The notes beneath the pieces are model-generated. The model was not told the DNA's origin. It was given only the letters and a program-made list of their open reading frames with translations, and did not search any database. This document shows, piece by piece, positions 25,798 through 34,596 of a stretch of 64,000 nucleotides of DNA; the stretch's first letter is position 1; the number at the start of each line of letters is the position of its first letter. Origin of the DNA: Rhizobium mongolense subsp. loessense (lineage in GTDB: Bacteria > Pseudomonadota > Alphaproteobacteria > Rhizobiales > Rhizobiaceae); assembly GCF_900099775.1 (NCBI RefSeq), contig NZ_FMTM01000012.1:87799-151798 (forward strand), read 5' to 3'. Position numbers and translations under genes: made by a program.

Positions 25798-27057
25798 ATG
25801 AAAAAATTGCTCTGCGCCAGCGCACTTTCGCTGGTTTTCATGGTCGCGACTGCCAATGCCGAAACCATCAACATCCTGGTGGAGGGCGGCGGCGAGATGC
25901 TGCAGAAGAGCGTCGCCGAAAAGTTTACCGCTGAGACCGGCATCAAGGTGAAATTCACCGTCGTTCCCTACCAGGGTGTCTTCGATAAATTTTCTGCCGA
26001 AATCGCCTCAGGCTCTTCCGCGTTCGACGTCGTGACGATCGACGTCGTATGGAATGCGAAGTTCGCGGGCCATGTCGAGGACCTCTCGGCACTTTTCACC
26101 GATGCCGTTCGCGCGGATTTAGCACCTGCCTTGCTTGCGGACGCAAAGGTCGGCGACAAATTGATTGGCATGCCTGCCTGGGCCAATGCCGAGATCGTGT
26201 TCTATCGCAAGGACCTGTTTGACAAGGTGGAGGAAAAGGAAGCTTTCCAGGCAAAGTATGGCTATCCCCTCGCGCCCCCCAAGACCTGGCAGCAATGGCG
26301 CGATATCGCAAAATTCTTCACCCGCGATACCGACGGTGACGGCAAGATCGACTTCTGGGGGACTGACACCATCGGCACCTTCTCAGAGGAATGGATGGCG
26401 CATGTGCTGCAGGCGGGTTCCCCAGGCGTAATCCTCGACAAGGATGGGCAGGTTATCATTGACAACGATGCGCACAAGAAAGCGCTCGAGTTCTATATTG
26501 CGCCGCACTGTACCGACCATTCCGTCCCGGAAAACGTCAATGAGATCGGCTGGGGCGAGGCCCAGAACCTGTTCTACCAAGGCAAAACGGCGATGATGAA
26601 GTTCTGGGCGCATGCCTACAAGATGACGCCTCCGGATTCAAAGGTCAGCGGCAAGGTCGGCGTAGTGCCGATGCTGGCCGGTGACGCCGGGATCGCCGCT
26701 GTTCCCGGGCCTTGGTACAACGTCGTCCCCTCGGCGTCCCAACACAAGGACGCCGCGAAAAAGTTCATCGCTTACGCGATCGCAAACAACGCCTTGGGCA
26801 TCGAGGCCCCGCTCGGCCTCGCCGCGACGAATTCAGCCTATCGCAGCTATGCCGGCAAACAGGGTTACGAGCACTTCCCCCCGCTTCTTGAGACGCTGAG
26901 TGCTCCTGCGACCCAAGGTCGGCCGCTAAACGAAAAATATCAGGAAATCGTGGATGAAGCTGTGCTGCCGGCGCTCCAGCAGGCGCTCACTTGCAAGGCC
27001 GATATCGGGCAAGTGCTGACCGAAGCCAAGGAAACGATCGAGGACATTCTCAACTAG
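25798..27057 (+). CDS. ABC sugar-binding protein (family 1) of the DFA locus
   Basis: The internal ATG at 25798 follows GGGAGGAATCG and gives a clean Sec signal peptide (MKKLLCASALSLVFMVATANA, cut before ETINIL). The mature protein has the family-1 layout of MalE/UgpB-like binding proteins (FTAETGIKVKFTVVPYQG, FDVVTIDVVWNAKFAGHVED). It is 419 aa. It is the first gene of the operator-controlled operon that also encodes two permeases, an ATPase, a DFA-type enzyme and a GH32 enzyme, so a di- or oligofructoside ligand is inferred. Confidence 0.92.
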   Translation: MKKLLCASALSLVFMVATANAETINILVEGGGEMLQKSVAEKFTAETGIKVKFTVVPYQGVFDKFSAEIASGSSAFDVVTIDVVWNAKFAGHVEDLSALFTDAVRADLAPALLADAKVGDKLIGMPAWANAEIVFYRKDLFDKVEEKEAFQAKYGYPLAPPKTWQQWRDIAKFFTRDTDGDGKIDFWGTDTIGTFSEEWMAHVLQAGSPGVILDKDGQVIIDNDAHKKALEFYIAPHCTDHSVPENVNEIGWGEAQNLFYQGKTAMMKFWAHAYKMTPPDSKVSGKVGVVPMLAGDAGIAAVPGPWYNVVPSASQHKDAAKKFIAYAIANNALGIEAPLGLAATNSAYRSYAGKQGYEHFPPLLETLSAPATQGRPLNEKYQEIVDEAVLPALQQALTCKADIGQVLTEAKETIEDILN

Positions 27058-27118
27058 CCTCGTCCATTCCTCAACATTTCGGGGGTGAATTTCACCCCCT
27101 TAGCTTTCGGAGACGGAG

Positions 27119-28000
27119 ATGTCGGGTGAAGACCGATTTGTACTCTACATGCTCGCGCCTGCACTCGCCATCCTCGGCGTGCTGGTCGCTTACCCGGTCG
27201 GGCTCCTGGTATTCGACTCCTTTTTCAAGGTCGATACAATCACGCCTCATATACGCGAATGGGTTGGACTTAAGAACTATGTCGACGCGTTGACGTCGAA
27301 ACGGGTCGCGGAGAGCGCTCTGCGGACACTTCAGTATTCGGTCTTCGCCCTGTTCTTCGAGTTCACCTTCGGTTTTGGTGCCGCGCTGCTGTTTTCAGGC
27401 ATGACGGGGGAGTCGCGGTGGCACCGTACGATCTTCGCTCTACCGTTGATGGTCCCGCCCATTGTCGCGGGCCTGCTGTGGCGGTTTCTTCTGGTCGGCA
27501 ATATCGGCATTTTGAACTACGGGCTGACTAGCCTGGGGTTGATCGATGATCCCGGTCAGATCGCCTGGCTGTCGAACGAGGACATCGTCATATACGCGGT
27601 CTCGTTCGCCGACATCTGGCTGACGACGTCCTTCGTCGCGCTTGTCTCTTATGCGGGCCTGACGAATATCCCGAAAGACCTGCTGGAAGCGGCTCGCATC
27701 GACGGGGCGAACGCACTCAAGCGGTTCTGGCACGTCACCGTGCCGCTGATGCGTCCGGTGATCGCTGTCGTCGTGATCGTTCGTGGCGTTGATGCAGCCA
27801 AGACGTTCGACCTGATCTGGATACAAACGCAGGGTGGGCCCCGCCACGCTTCGGAAGTGTTCTCCATGAACATCTACCAGCGCATGGTACGTTTCGGCGA
27901 TCTCGGCGAGGCTTCAGCATCTGGAACGTTGTTTCTCATCGTCATGATGCTTCTGGCGGCGGTCGCCTATTGGAAGATCTGGAGACCCGTCCATGCTTAG
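27119..28000 (+). CDS. ABC sugar permease (MalF/UgpA type)
   Basis: The 293-aa protein has six predicted membrane segments and the EAA motif (DLLEAARIDGANALKRFWHV, TVPLMRP) that docks on the ATPase. Start ATG 27119 follows CGGAGACGG. The stop overlaps the next permease start by 8 bp, so the two are translationally coupled and form the heterodimeric channel. Confidence 0.92.
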   Translation: MSGEDRFVLYMLAPALAILGVLVAYPVGLLVFDSFFKVDTITPHIREWVGLKNYVDALTSKRVAESALRTLQYSVFALFFEFTFGFGAALLFSGMTGESRWHRTIFALPLMVPPIVAGLLWRFLLVGNIGILNYGLTSLGLIDDPGQIAWLSNEDIVIYAVSFADIWLTTSFVALVSYAGLTNIPKDLLEAARIDGANALKRFWHVTVPLMRPVIAVVVIVRGVDAAKTFDLIWIQTQGGPRHASEVFSMNIYQRMVRFGDLGEASASGTLFLIVMMLLAAVAYWKIWRPVHA

Positions 28001-28829
28001 AAGTCACCGCCTGAATATGAGCGGCGTCGTGATCAACGCAGCTGCCCTCGTGCTCGTTCTCTCCTACGCGATACCCTACATTTATTTGCTCATGACTTCT
28101 ATCAAGCCAGCGGCCGATGTCCAGCAGATCCCGCCAAGCTTCTTTCCAGCGGTTGTATCGTTCGAGAATTTTCGGGAGGTCCTGCAATCCTCCACATTAC
28201 CGAAAGCCTTCGTCAATTCCCTCACCGTAGCGGTGCTGACGACTGCTCTATCGCTATTGGTGGCGGTGCCTGCCGCATATGTCGCGACCCAGTACCGGCG
28301 CCGGATCACGACGCTTTTCCTGCTCTTTGCCCTGGTCACCCGCATGGTGCCGTCGGTGTCGCTCGGTGTGCCGCTGTTCCAGCTTTTGAAGTCGCTGGGT
28401 CTGCTCGACACGATTCCTGGCTTGGTTCTCGCTCACACGTCGGCCGCCGTACCGCTGGCACTCCTCCTCATGTCGGCCTTCTTCGAGGGTGTGCCGAAGG
28501 AGCTCGAAGAGGCGGCGCGCATGGACGGCTGCACACGCTTCCAGGCGTTTCGAAAGATTATCCTGCCGGTGATGACAGGGGGGATAGCGGTCACCGCGCT
28601 CTTTACCTTTATCACAAGCTGGAACGAGTTCCTCTACGCACTGCTGTTGACGTCGGAGGCCACCAAGACAGCTCCGATCGTCATCGCCGAATACAATTCG
28701 GTCTATGGGCTTGCCTGGGGGGCGATGACAGCTGCAGCCGTCCTCTACTCGCTGCCCGTCATCATCGTAACACTCGCACTACAAAAACAGATCGTCGGCG
28801 GCCTGACTTTCGGCGCTGTAAAAGGATGA
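27993..28829 (+). CDS. ABC sugar permease (MalG/UgpE type)
   Basis: The 278-aa protein has about six membrane segments and the EAA loop ELEEAARMDGCTRFQAFRKI, ILPVM. The C-terminus LALQKQIVGGLTFGAVKG is typical of MalG-type permeases. It overlaps the upstream permease gene by 8 bp and is followed after 13 bp by the ATPase gene. Confidence 0.92.
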   Translation: MLRSHRLNMSGVVINAAALVLVLSYAIPYIYLLMTSIKPAADVQQIPPSFFPAVVSFENFREVLQSSTLPKAFVNSLTVAVLTTALSLLVAVPAAYVATQYRRRITTLFLLFALVTRMVPSVSLGVPLFQLLKSLGLLDTIPGLVLAHTSAAVPLALLLMSAFFEGVPKELEEAARMDGCTRFQAFRKIILPVMTGGIAVTALFTFITSWNEFLYALLLTSEATKTAPIVIAEYNSVYGLAWGAMTAAAVLYSLPVIIVTLALQKQIVGGLTFGAVKG

Positions 28830-28842
28830 GGGAGGCAAAGGC

Positions 28843-29985
28843 ATGGCCGGTATAGAGCTGCGCAATATCAACAAGGTTTATGGAAACAGCTTTCATGCCT
28901 TGCATGATCTGAGCTTCGATATCAGGGATGGCGAATTCATGGTTTTCGTGGGTCCGTCGGGATGTGGAAAGTCGACGGCGCTGAGGACGATCGCCGGCCT
29001 GGAGAGCATTACGAGCGGTGAACTCAGGATCGGTGACAGGTTAGTCAACGATGTGGACCCCAAGGACCGCGACATCGCCATGGTCTTCCAGTCCTATGCA
29101 CTCTACCCGCACAAGACTGTGCGGGAGAACATTGCTTTTCCCTTGCTGATGGCGGGTCTGCCGAAGACCGAGATTGCCAGTCGCGTGGAAGAAGCGGCAG
29201 GCATCCTTGAACTAACAAGTCTGCTTGACCGCAAGCCCGCACTTCTTTCCGGGGGTCAGCGTCAGCGTGTCGCAATGGGGCGAGCGATCGTTCGCAAACC
29301 GGCGGCTTTCTTGATGGATGAACCGCTGTCGAACCTCGATGCCAAGCTGCGCGTGCAGATGCGCGCCGAGATCGCCAGTCTCCAAAGAAAACTGAATGTC
29401 ACGACGATCTACGTGACCCACGACCAGGTCGAGGCGATGACAATGGGCGACCGCGTCGCTGTCATGAAAGGCGGCGTCTTGCAGCAGGTCGATACACCAC
29501 AGAACCTGTACAATCGTCCTGACAATATTTTTGTCGCCGCCTTTATCGGATCGCCCTCAATGAACTTGTATGAGGCCGTTCTGAATGGGAGGACGCTGAC
29601 ACTGGGTAGCAGCAGTTTCAAAATCCCTGATCGGGTTTTCGAAGACCGCCCCTCGCTCCACGGCGCGTCCAACCGTCAGGTCATTGTCGGTATCCGGCCG
29701 GAGCATATGAACGATGCCGCAACCCGGCCCTCTTCGGCCGAGATCTCGGCCCCGGTCGCCCTTGTCGAGGCGCTCGGTTCCGAATCCATGGTGCATCTGA
29801 ATATCGACGCGCCCTGGGTGGATGCCGGCGACCCTGACGCCAGCGCCGATATCGGAGTCGAAAGAGCTGCTGTGGCCCGTTTTTCGCCGAAGAGCACGGT
29901 GCGCTCAGGTGATATGGCGCGCATCGCTGTCGATGCCGAAGAACTTCACTTCTTTGAACCGGCAACCCGCACCAGCATCTGGTGA
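28843..29985 (+). CDS. ABC sugar-import ATPase (UgpC/MalK type)
   Basis: Walker A GPSGCGKST, signature LSGGQRQRVAMGRA, Walker B FLMDEPLSNLD and the switch His in VTHDQVEAMTM are all intact. After residue 240 comes an OB-fold regulatory domain (VIVGIRPEHM). At 380 aa it is slightly long. It is the energising subunit for the two preceding permeases. Confidence 0.93.
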   Translation: MAGIELRNINKVYGNSFHALHDLSFDIRDGEFMVFVGPSGCGKSTALRTIAGLESITSGELRIGDRLVNDVDPKDRDIAMVFQSYALYPHKTVRENIAFPLLMAGLPKTEIASRVEEAAGILELTSLLDRKPALLSGGQRQRVAMGRAIVRKPAAFLMDEPLSNLDAKLRVQMRAEIASLQRKLNVTTIYVTHDQVEAMTMGDRVAVMKGGVLQQVDTPQNLYNRPDNIFVAAFIGSPSMNLYEAVLNGRTLTLGSSSFKIPDRVFEDRPSLHGASNRQVIVGIRPEHMNDAATRPSSAEISAPVALVEALGSESMVHLNIDAPWVDAGDPDASADIGVERAAVARFSPKSTVRSGDMARIAVDAEELHFFEPATRTSIW

Positions 29986-30097
29986 TGGTTCGGCCACGAG
30001 CAGACTCAACGGGAGAGCCGGTTAAACGCATTTTCCACGCGGTTTGCGAGAACAGGCCAATCGAGAACATCAGTCTACTCTCGCTGCGGAGTAAGCA

Positions 30098-31495
30098 ATG
30101 TCCAAGGAGACATTAACAATGGTTAGCGAAAACCGGTACGATGTAACAACATATCCCGCAGGGAACCCTCATGAGGATATCGGCGCGGTCATCAACAGCA
30201 TCATTGCCGATATCAAAAGCAGACAGCAGGTTAGCGATCTGAATGATGGCGGAAAGCCCGGCGCAGTTATCTATATACCTCCAGGCGATTATCGGCTGGT
30301 CACTCAGGTTGTTATCGACGTCAGCTATCTGAAAATTGTGGGTTCTGGCCACGGATTTACGTCCTCGAGCATCCGGTTCAACACCCCCAAAAACGAGCTG
30401 GCACACTGGCGCGAAGTATGGCCCGGCGGTAGCCGCATTCTTGTGGACATTTCTCCTGAGACCGCTGGCGGTGAGGCCGCTGGAGCTGCGTTCTATGTCA
30501 AGCGCCCCGGAAATCCTCGCATAAGCTCCGTGGAGTTCGCCGATTTTTGCATCGACGGCCTACACTTCATTGACGATGGTTCGGGGCAAAATGATGCGGA
30601 AAATACATACAGGAATGGCAAGACTGGGATCTATGTAGGTAGCGCCAATGACTCATTCCGAATAACGGGGATGGGTCTTATCTATCTGGAGCATGGCGTT
30701 ACTGTTCATGATGCAGATGCGCTGGCAATAGATAACAATTTTATTGCAGAGTGCGGCAACTGTATCGAATTGAAGGGCATGGGCCAGGCCTCTAGAATAG
30801 CCAATAACTTTGTCGGAGCCGGATATCAGGGATATTCTGTTTACGCAGAAAATTATGGGGGCATTCTGGTGGCCTCAAACAACGTATTCCCACGAGGATC
30901 CAGTAGCGTCCATTTTTCTGGCGTAGTGCGTTCCTCGATTACGGGCAACAGATTCCATTCCTTTTACCCAGGGATGCTGGTCTTTACTGATAACTGCTGC
31001 GAGAATCTTGTGTCCTCAAATCACTTCTTGCGAGATCGCGAGCCGTGGGCGCCCATGCAGAAGTACGATAACGGCCTCGATGACCTGTTCGGACTTTTGC
31101 ACATCGCTGGCAGCAACAATTCGGTCATCGCCAATCACATTTCAGAAACGATCGACACTCAATATCTCAAGCCTCTCGGAGTAAAGCCGGTGATCATTAA
31201 TGTGGTTTCCGGGAGTGGCAACTACATAGCCAATAATCACATTGTGGCCACAACCGAAATCTCGCAAATCAGTGATGCACCGAACAGCGCCTGTTTTTCC
31301 ACGCAGGTGGGAGCGTTGCTTTCAACAAACAATTTGGAGACGCTCGAAGTAACGGCAGTGCTGGTCCAAAAGGGGTCGGTACGGAACACGATCCTGGATT
31401 CGGGCAATGACGAACAGGTTGAAATTGACACAACGATGAATGCATTCCGGGGCACTCCAGTTCCCCACGCAATAGTCGGCAAAGTTTCAATTTAG
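30098..31495 (+). CDS. Difructose-anhydride hydrolase / inulin fructotransferase-type beta-helix enzyme (copy 2)
   Basis: The 465-aa protein shares the whole family pattern with copy 1: YDVTTYPAG, VINSIIADIKSRQ, AVIYIPPGDYRLVTQVVIDV, GHGFTSSSIRFNTP, VEFADFCIDGLHF, GMGLIYLEHG and NFIAECGNCIEL. The Asp/Glu pair 11 residues apart is Asp207 and Glu218 from this start (DADALAIDNNFIAE). There is no signal peptide, so it acts inside the cell, probably opening an imported DFA. Relative to copy 1 it has insertions near residues 115-130 and 155-170. Two starts are possible: ATG 30098 with GGAG 6 bp upstream, or ATG 30119 with AAGGAG 9 bp upstream. It follows the ABC ATPase and precedes the GH32 gene. 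Confidence 0.85.
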   Translation: MSKETLTMVSENRYDVTTYPAGNPHEDIGAVINSIIADIKSRQQVSDLNDGGKPGAVIYIPPGDYRLVTQVVIDVSYLKIVGSGHGFTSSSIRFNTPKNELAHWREVWPGGSRILVDISPETAGGEAAGAAFYVKRPGNPRISSVEFADFCIDGLHFIDDGSGQNDAENTYRNGKTGIYVGSANDSFRITGMGLIYLEHGVTVHDADALAIDNNFIAECGNCIELKGMGQASRIANNFVGAGYQGYSVYAENYGGILVASNNVFPRGSSSVHFSGVVRSSITGNRFHSFYPGMLVFTDNCCENLVSSNHFLRDREPWAPMQKYDNGLDDLFGLLHIAGSNNSVIANHISETIDTQYLKPLGVKPVIINVVSGSGNYIANNHIVATTEISQISDAPNSACFSTQVGALLSTNNLETLEVTAVLVQKGSVRNTILDSGNDEQVEIDTTMNAFRGTPVPHAIVGKVSI

Positions 31496-31586
31496 ATCGA
31501 CCTTCGCAATACAGTCTGAGAATTCAACGACTATTCGGAGTTCTGTTCATGACGAACCAAATGGAAAACGGGAAGATGGCCCATTG

Positions 31587-33266
31587 ATGAAGCAAAGCCT
31601 GTTCCTGCCTTCAGGGTGCCGCCTGGAATTTTGGGCCGCCGGCGACGGCTTTTTTCGTATCGACATTGATGGGAAAGCAGTTTGGCAGGCCATGTCATTT
31701 GCGTCCCATCCGGAGTTTTTCACGTATCATCACAGGGAAGCCTGCGAGGTCACTATTGTCACCAATTCGCCGGACGCTATTCTTTGGGCCTATGCCTATC
31801 AGCCTCACATCGTGAACGAGACTGGTATAACAGTTCTTGAATTTTCCGAAAAAGAAATACTTCAACGCACCGGTGCGGAAATTGAAGAATGGCTTCGGTC
31901 AGATACGGATCGGCCCGCGCTTCATTTTTCGCCAATCCGGCATTGGATGAACGACCCCGTAGGTCTCTGCAAGATCGGCGAGCTATGGCACCTTTTTTAT
32001 CAATTCCATCCCTGCGGCAGTGATTGGGGGCCAATGCACTGGGGACATGCGACCAGCAGCGATCTGATCAAGTGGCTTCACATGCCGGTATTTCTGCATC
32101 CAGAACAGAACCTGTGGCGTCTCGGCGCAACAGGCGGCGCGTTCTCCGGCAACGCCTTTCGGGATCGAGATGGACGCTTGATGTTTTTCTACACCGAACG
32201 CCTGCCAGCCTACGACCTTTTCAAGGGTTATCGGGAAATTCAGAAAATCGCCCGCCCAGATCGGTGGATGATCAAGGCGGAAGGCATCGTGACCGTATTG
32301 GAAGATCGGCCTGAGGGAGTCGAGCACGACTTTCGCGATCCGAAGGTTTGGTGGGATGACACCGCCGGGGCCTACCGTATGGTGCTCGGCGCTTCCCTGC
32401 ACGGCGACCCGGCCGTCTTGCTTTACGGTTCCGGCGATCTGTTGGAATGGAGCTATTTGGGCCCGCTCTATCGGGCACCCTCGCATTTTCGTGCTCAAGG
32501 TGCCAGGGCGGTTGAGTGCCCGGACTTCTTTCCGATCGACGGCAAATGGGTACTGATCATGGGTTTCGTCGGCCATCTCGAACCCGAAAGCGGACGACAT
32601 AATCTTCTTTACGGCCTGGTTGGCGACTTTGAAGACGATCGTTTCATTCCTGGCTCTGGTACGTTGCAACTCCTTGATTTTGGGACTGACTTCTATGCCA
32701 TGCAAAGCTTCTCGGCGGCCGGGAGGCAGATTGCCTTCGCATGGCTCTTCAACTGGGAATTCCGAAAGCCTGTTGGCTCGCCGTACTCAGGGGAACTGTC
32801 CCTGCCAAGAGAGCTATTCCTGGATGACCACGACAGGATTTGCATGAAGCCGGCAAAGGAGTCCGAATCTGCGTTCACGCTTTTCCTAACCGAATCTCTT
32901 CAGTCGGCCGTCTATAATCTGCCAGCACAACCTGTCGACATAAGGCTACAAGGCGATCTAAGCGATATCGAGATTGTCGCGACGCAATCGGGCGACCTGT
33001 CGTTTGTTGTTTCAGTCAGGGAACAAAAGTTGTCGGTAAGACTACCACAAGATGATGGGTCCATCCAATACGGGGTTGCGACACCGATTCTAACGGACCT
33101 GCGGATCATCCATGATCGAGGCATCATCGAAATCTTCGCCGATGGGTGTGCCGTGGCCGGCACGCGGCGTAATTACGTGAATACCATACCCGACTTGATC
33201 TCCATCGAAGCAATTCGACCAACGCATGTCTCGTTTTTTGTGGCCTCGGGCGATTGGGGTGAATAG
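31587..33266 (+). CDS. GH32 family beta-fructosidase (cytoplasmic)
   Basis: The three GH32 signatures are present: WMNDPVG (nucleophile Asp123), FRDPKV (transition-state Asp near 251) and ECPDFF (acid/base Glu310). They are followed by the five-bladed propeller and a C-terminal beta-sandwich. At 559 aa it carries an unusual N-terminal region of about 105 residues before the propeller. There is no signal peptide. ATG 31587 was chosen over the TTG three bases earlier. It is the last gene of the operon and would split inulobiose, sucrose or short fructo-oligosaccharides into fructose for the fructokinase. Confidence 0.9.
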   Translation: MKQSLFLPSGCRLEFWAAGDGFFRIDIDGKAVWQAMSFASHPEFFTYHHREACEVTIVTNSPDAILWAYAYQPHIVNETGITVLEFSEKEILQRTGAEIEEWLRSDTDRPALHFSPIRHWMNDPVGLCKIGELWHLFYQFHPCGSDWGPMHWGHATSSDLIKWLHMPVFLHPEQNLWRLGATGGAFSGNAFRDRDGRLMFFYTERLPAYDLFKGYREIQKIARPDRWMIKAEGIVTVLEDRPEGVEHDFRDPKVWWDDTAGAYRMVLGASLHGDPAVLLYGSGDLLEWSYLGPLYRAPSHFRAQGARAVECPDFFPIDGKWVLIMGFVGHLEPESGRHNLLYGLVGDFEDDRFIPGSGTLQLLDFGTDFYAMQSFSAAGRQIAFAWLFNWEFRKPVGSPYSGELSLPRELFLDDHDRICMKPAKESESAFTLFLTESLQSAVYNLPAQPVDIRLQGDLSDIEIVATQSGDLSFVVSVREQKLSVRLPQDDGSIQYGVATPILTDLRIIHDRGIIEIFADGCAVAGTRRNYVNTIPDLISIEAIRPTHVSFFVASGDWGE

Positions 33267-33599
33267 AGGAAATAACTAGGATCCAGCTTCGTCAGTTCAG
33301 TTTTGCCGTTAGCTGGTGTGCCCGCCATAAACCGAGGAACGTCGAGAAGCTGTGTTATTCTCTTCTGAAGAGCTGGCCTATCGAAACCGTTCACGAACGG
33401 TTGCCGCATCTAAGCGATGGAGACACAAATATTCGCAGCTAGACTGGGATCTTGCCAGCGTCCACCCGCCGAAAGCGATCGTTGCCTCAGGCGGTTTCAA
33501 TGGATCGTCCGAACCTGTGTTCGTGTGGAGTATGGATTTGACGCAGTCTTGGTAATGGAACATACCGTCACGCCGCGCCGATTAGGCGAACTTTGAGCC

Positions 33600-33890
33600 G
33601 CTAGATCTCGGCTCTGCCGTACATGCCTTTCGACCATTTTGAGCGTGTTGACCTGTTCCTCGAACTGACCATTTGACCACGGTTCCGCGATCGCCGGCAT
33701 GACGGCATTGCTGACCTCGTACCTGCACGAAGGATCGATCGACAGCACAAGTTCGCCTGCGGGATTAGATCGTCTGGGAGGATTGTCTCCGCCTTCGGCT
33801 CAATGGCGATAGCGGTCTGGAGTAAGCCGCCGGATTGGGCGATCTCGGATCGCATTGTTGGTACCAATGCTGGTTGAACGCTGGGCATGA
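33600..33890 (-). mobile_element. Remnant of an ISL3-type transposase gene
   Basis: Read leftward in two frames, the end of an ISL3-family transposase is recognisable: IAEPWSNGQFEEQVNTLKMV, and after a frame change KGMYGRAEI. This parallels the usual WSNGQTEGQINRLKLVKRQM, YGRA ending. The rest of the element and its terminal repeats were not found. The flanking 33267-33600 stretch has no identifiable gene. Confidence 0.6.
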
Positions 33891-33900
33891 GTGCGGACAG

Positions 33901-33910
33901 ACAGGCCTGT
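33901..33910. promoter_or_regulatory. TetR-type operator remnant
   Basis: The perfect palindrome ACAGGCCTGT, with GGACAG before it and ATA after it, resembles the ACAGACCTGT operator next to the SDR gene at 20564. It stands just upstream of an SDR remnant, as in the intact locus. Confidence 0.45.
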
Positions 33911-33978
33911 ATACTTAGTTGCCTAGGCAGACAGAACGGTATAAAGTTTTGCCATTATCCGACGATCAAGGGATCTGT

Positions 33979-34170
33979 GATGCGCAATAAGGGAGTGGCC
34001 GTGACCGGCGCAAGGAGCAGCTTCCCGAAGCGCTCGGTGCTGTATCTGGCCCGGCTGGGATAAAATGTCGTGGCGGCTATGCGCGACACCGTCGGTCGTA
34101 ACAGGCAGATCCTCAACGGATTGATCGCGACAGCTCGGGCGGAAGCTGATCCAGTGCAGGCCTTCAGTCA
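33979..34170 (+). pseudogene. Decayed SDR gene fragment
   Basis: The frame reads KGVAVTGARSSFPKRSVLYL, ARLG, a stop codon (TAA), then NVVAAMRDTVGRNRQILNGL and IATARAEA. It parallels the first 55 residues of the intact SDR at 19641 (KVVVVTGASSGFGNLTVQEL, then TVVATMRDIEGRN, ELIDAVKAEG). The in-frame stop and truncation show it is dead. Confidence 0.75.
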
Positions 34171-34181
34171 CAGGAGCTACT

Positions 34182-34568
34182 ATGTATAAAGGCAGTTGCC
34201 TCTGCAGCACGGTGAAATACGAAGTTCGCGGAGATCTTGGTCCAGCAATCTATTGCCACTGTTCACGATGTCGCAAAGCGACTGCAACCGCGTTTGCGAC
34301 CAATGCAGCCGTTGCGGCCAGCGACTTTGTGATCATCGAGGGCGAGTCGTCGTTGAAGGCCTTCGATTCTTTGCCAGGTGTCCAACGCTTCTTTTGTTCC
34401 AATTGCGGTTCACCGATCATAAGTCGCCGCGATACGATGCCGGAGGTGGTGCGTTTGCGGTTGGGGACGCTCGATACGCCGCTGCCGGCGCCGCCGGCCG
34501 CACATTATTTCGTCGCCTCGAAGGCTGAGTGGTACGAGATACACGACGGGTTGCCACAGTTTGCGTAA
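34182..34568 (+). CDS. GFA-family (glutathione-dependent formaldehyde-activating-like) zinc protein
   Basis: The 128-aa protein has the GFA zinc pattern: Cys6-x-Cys8, Cys25-x-Cys27-x2-Cys30 and Cys72-x2-Cys75 (SCLCST, YCHCSRCRKATA, FFCSNCGSP). It is close to the normal length. Start ATG 34182 follows an AGGAGCTACT site. The family name is historical and the substrate is not known. The gene is wedged between an SDR fragment and a TetR fragment in a rearranged region but appears intact. Confidence 0.87.
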   Translation: MYKGSCLCSTVKYEVRGDLGPAIYCHCSRCRKATATAFATNAAVAASDFVIIEGESSLKAFDSLPGVQRFFCSNCGSPIISRRDTMPEVVRLRLGTLDTPLPAPPAAHYFVASKAEWYEIHDGLPQFA

Positions 34569-34596
34569 CGTCAACACGATGCTGCAGGCGGAAGTA

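Noticed and set aside
33173..33409. Leftward frame with FDRPALQKRI resembling a resolvase motif
   Set aside because: The similarity is a few residues only and the frame overlaps the end of the GH32 gene.
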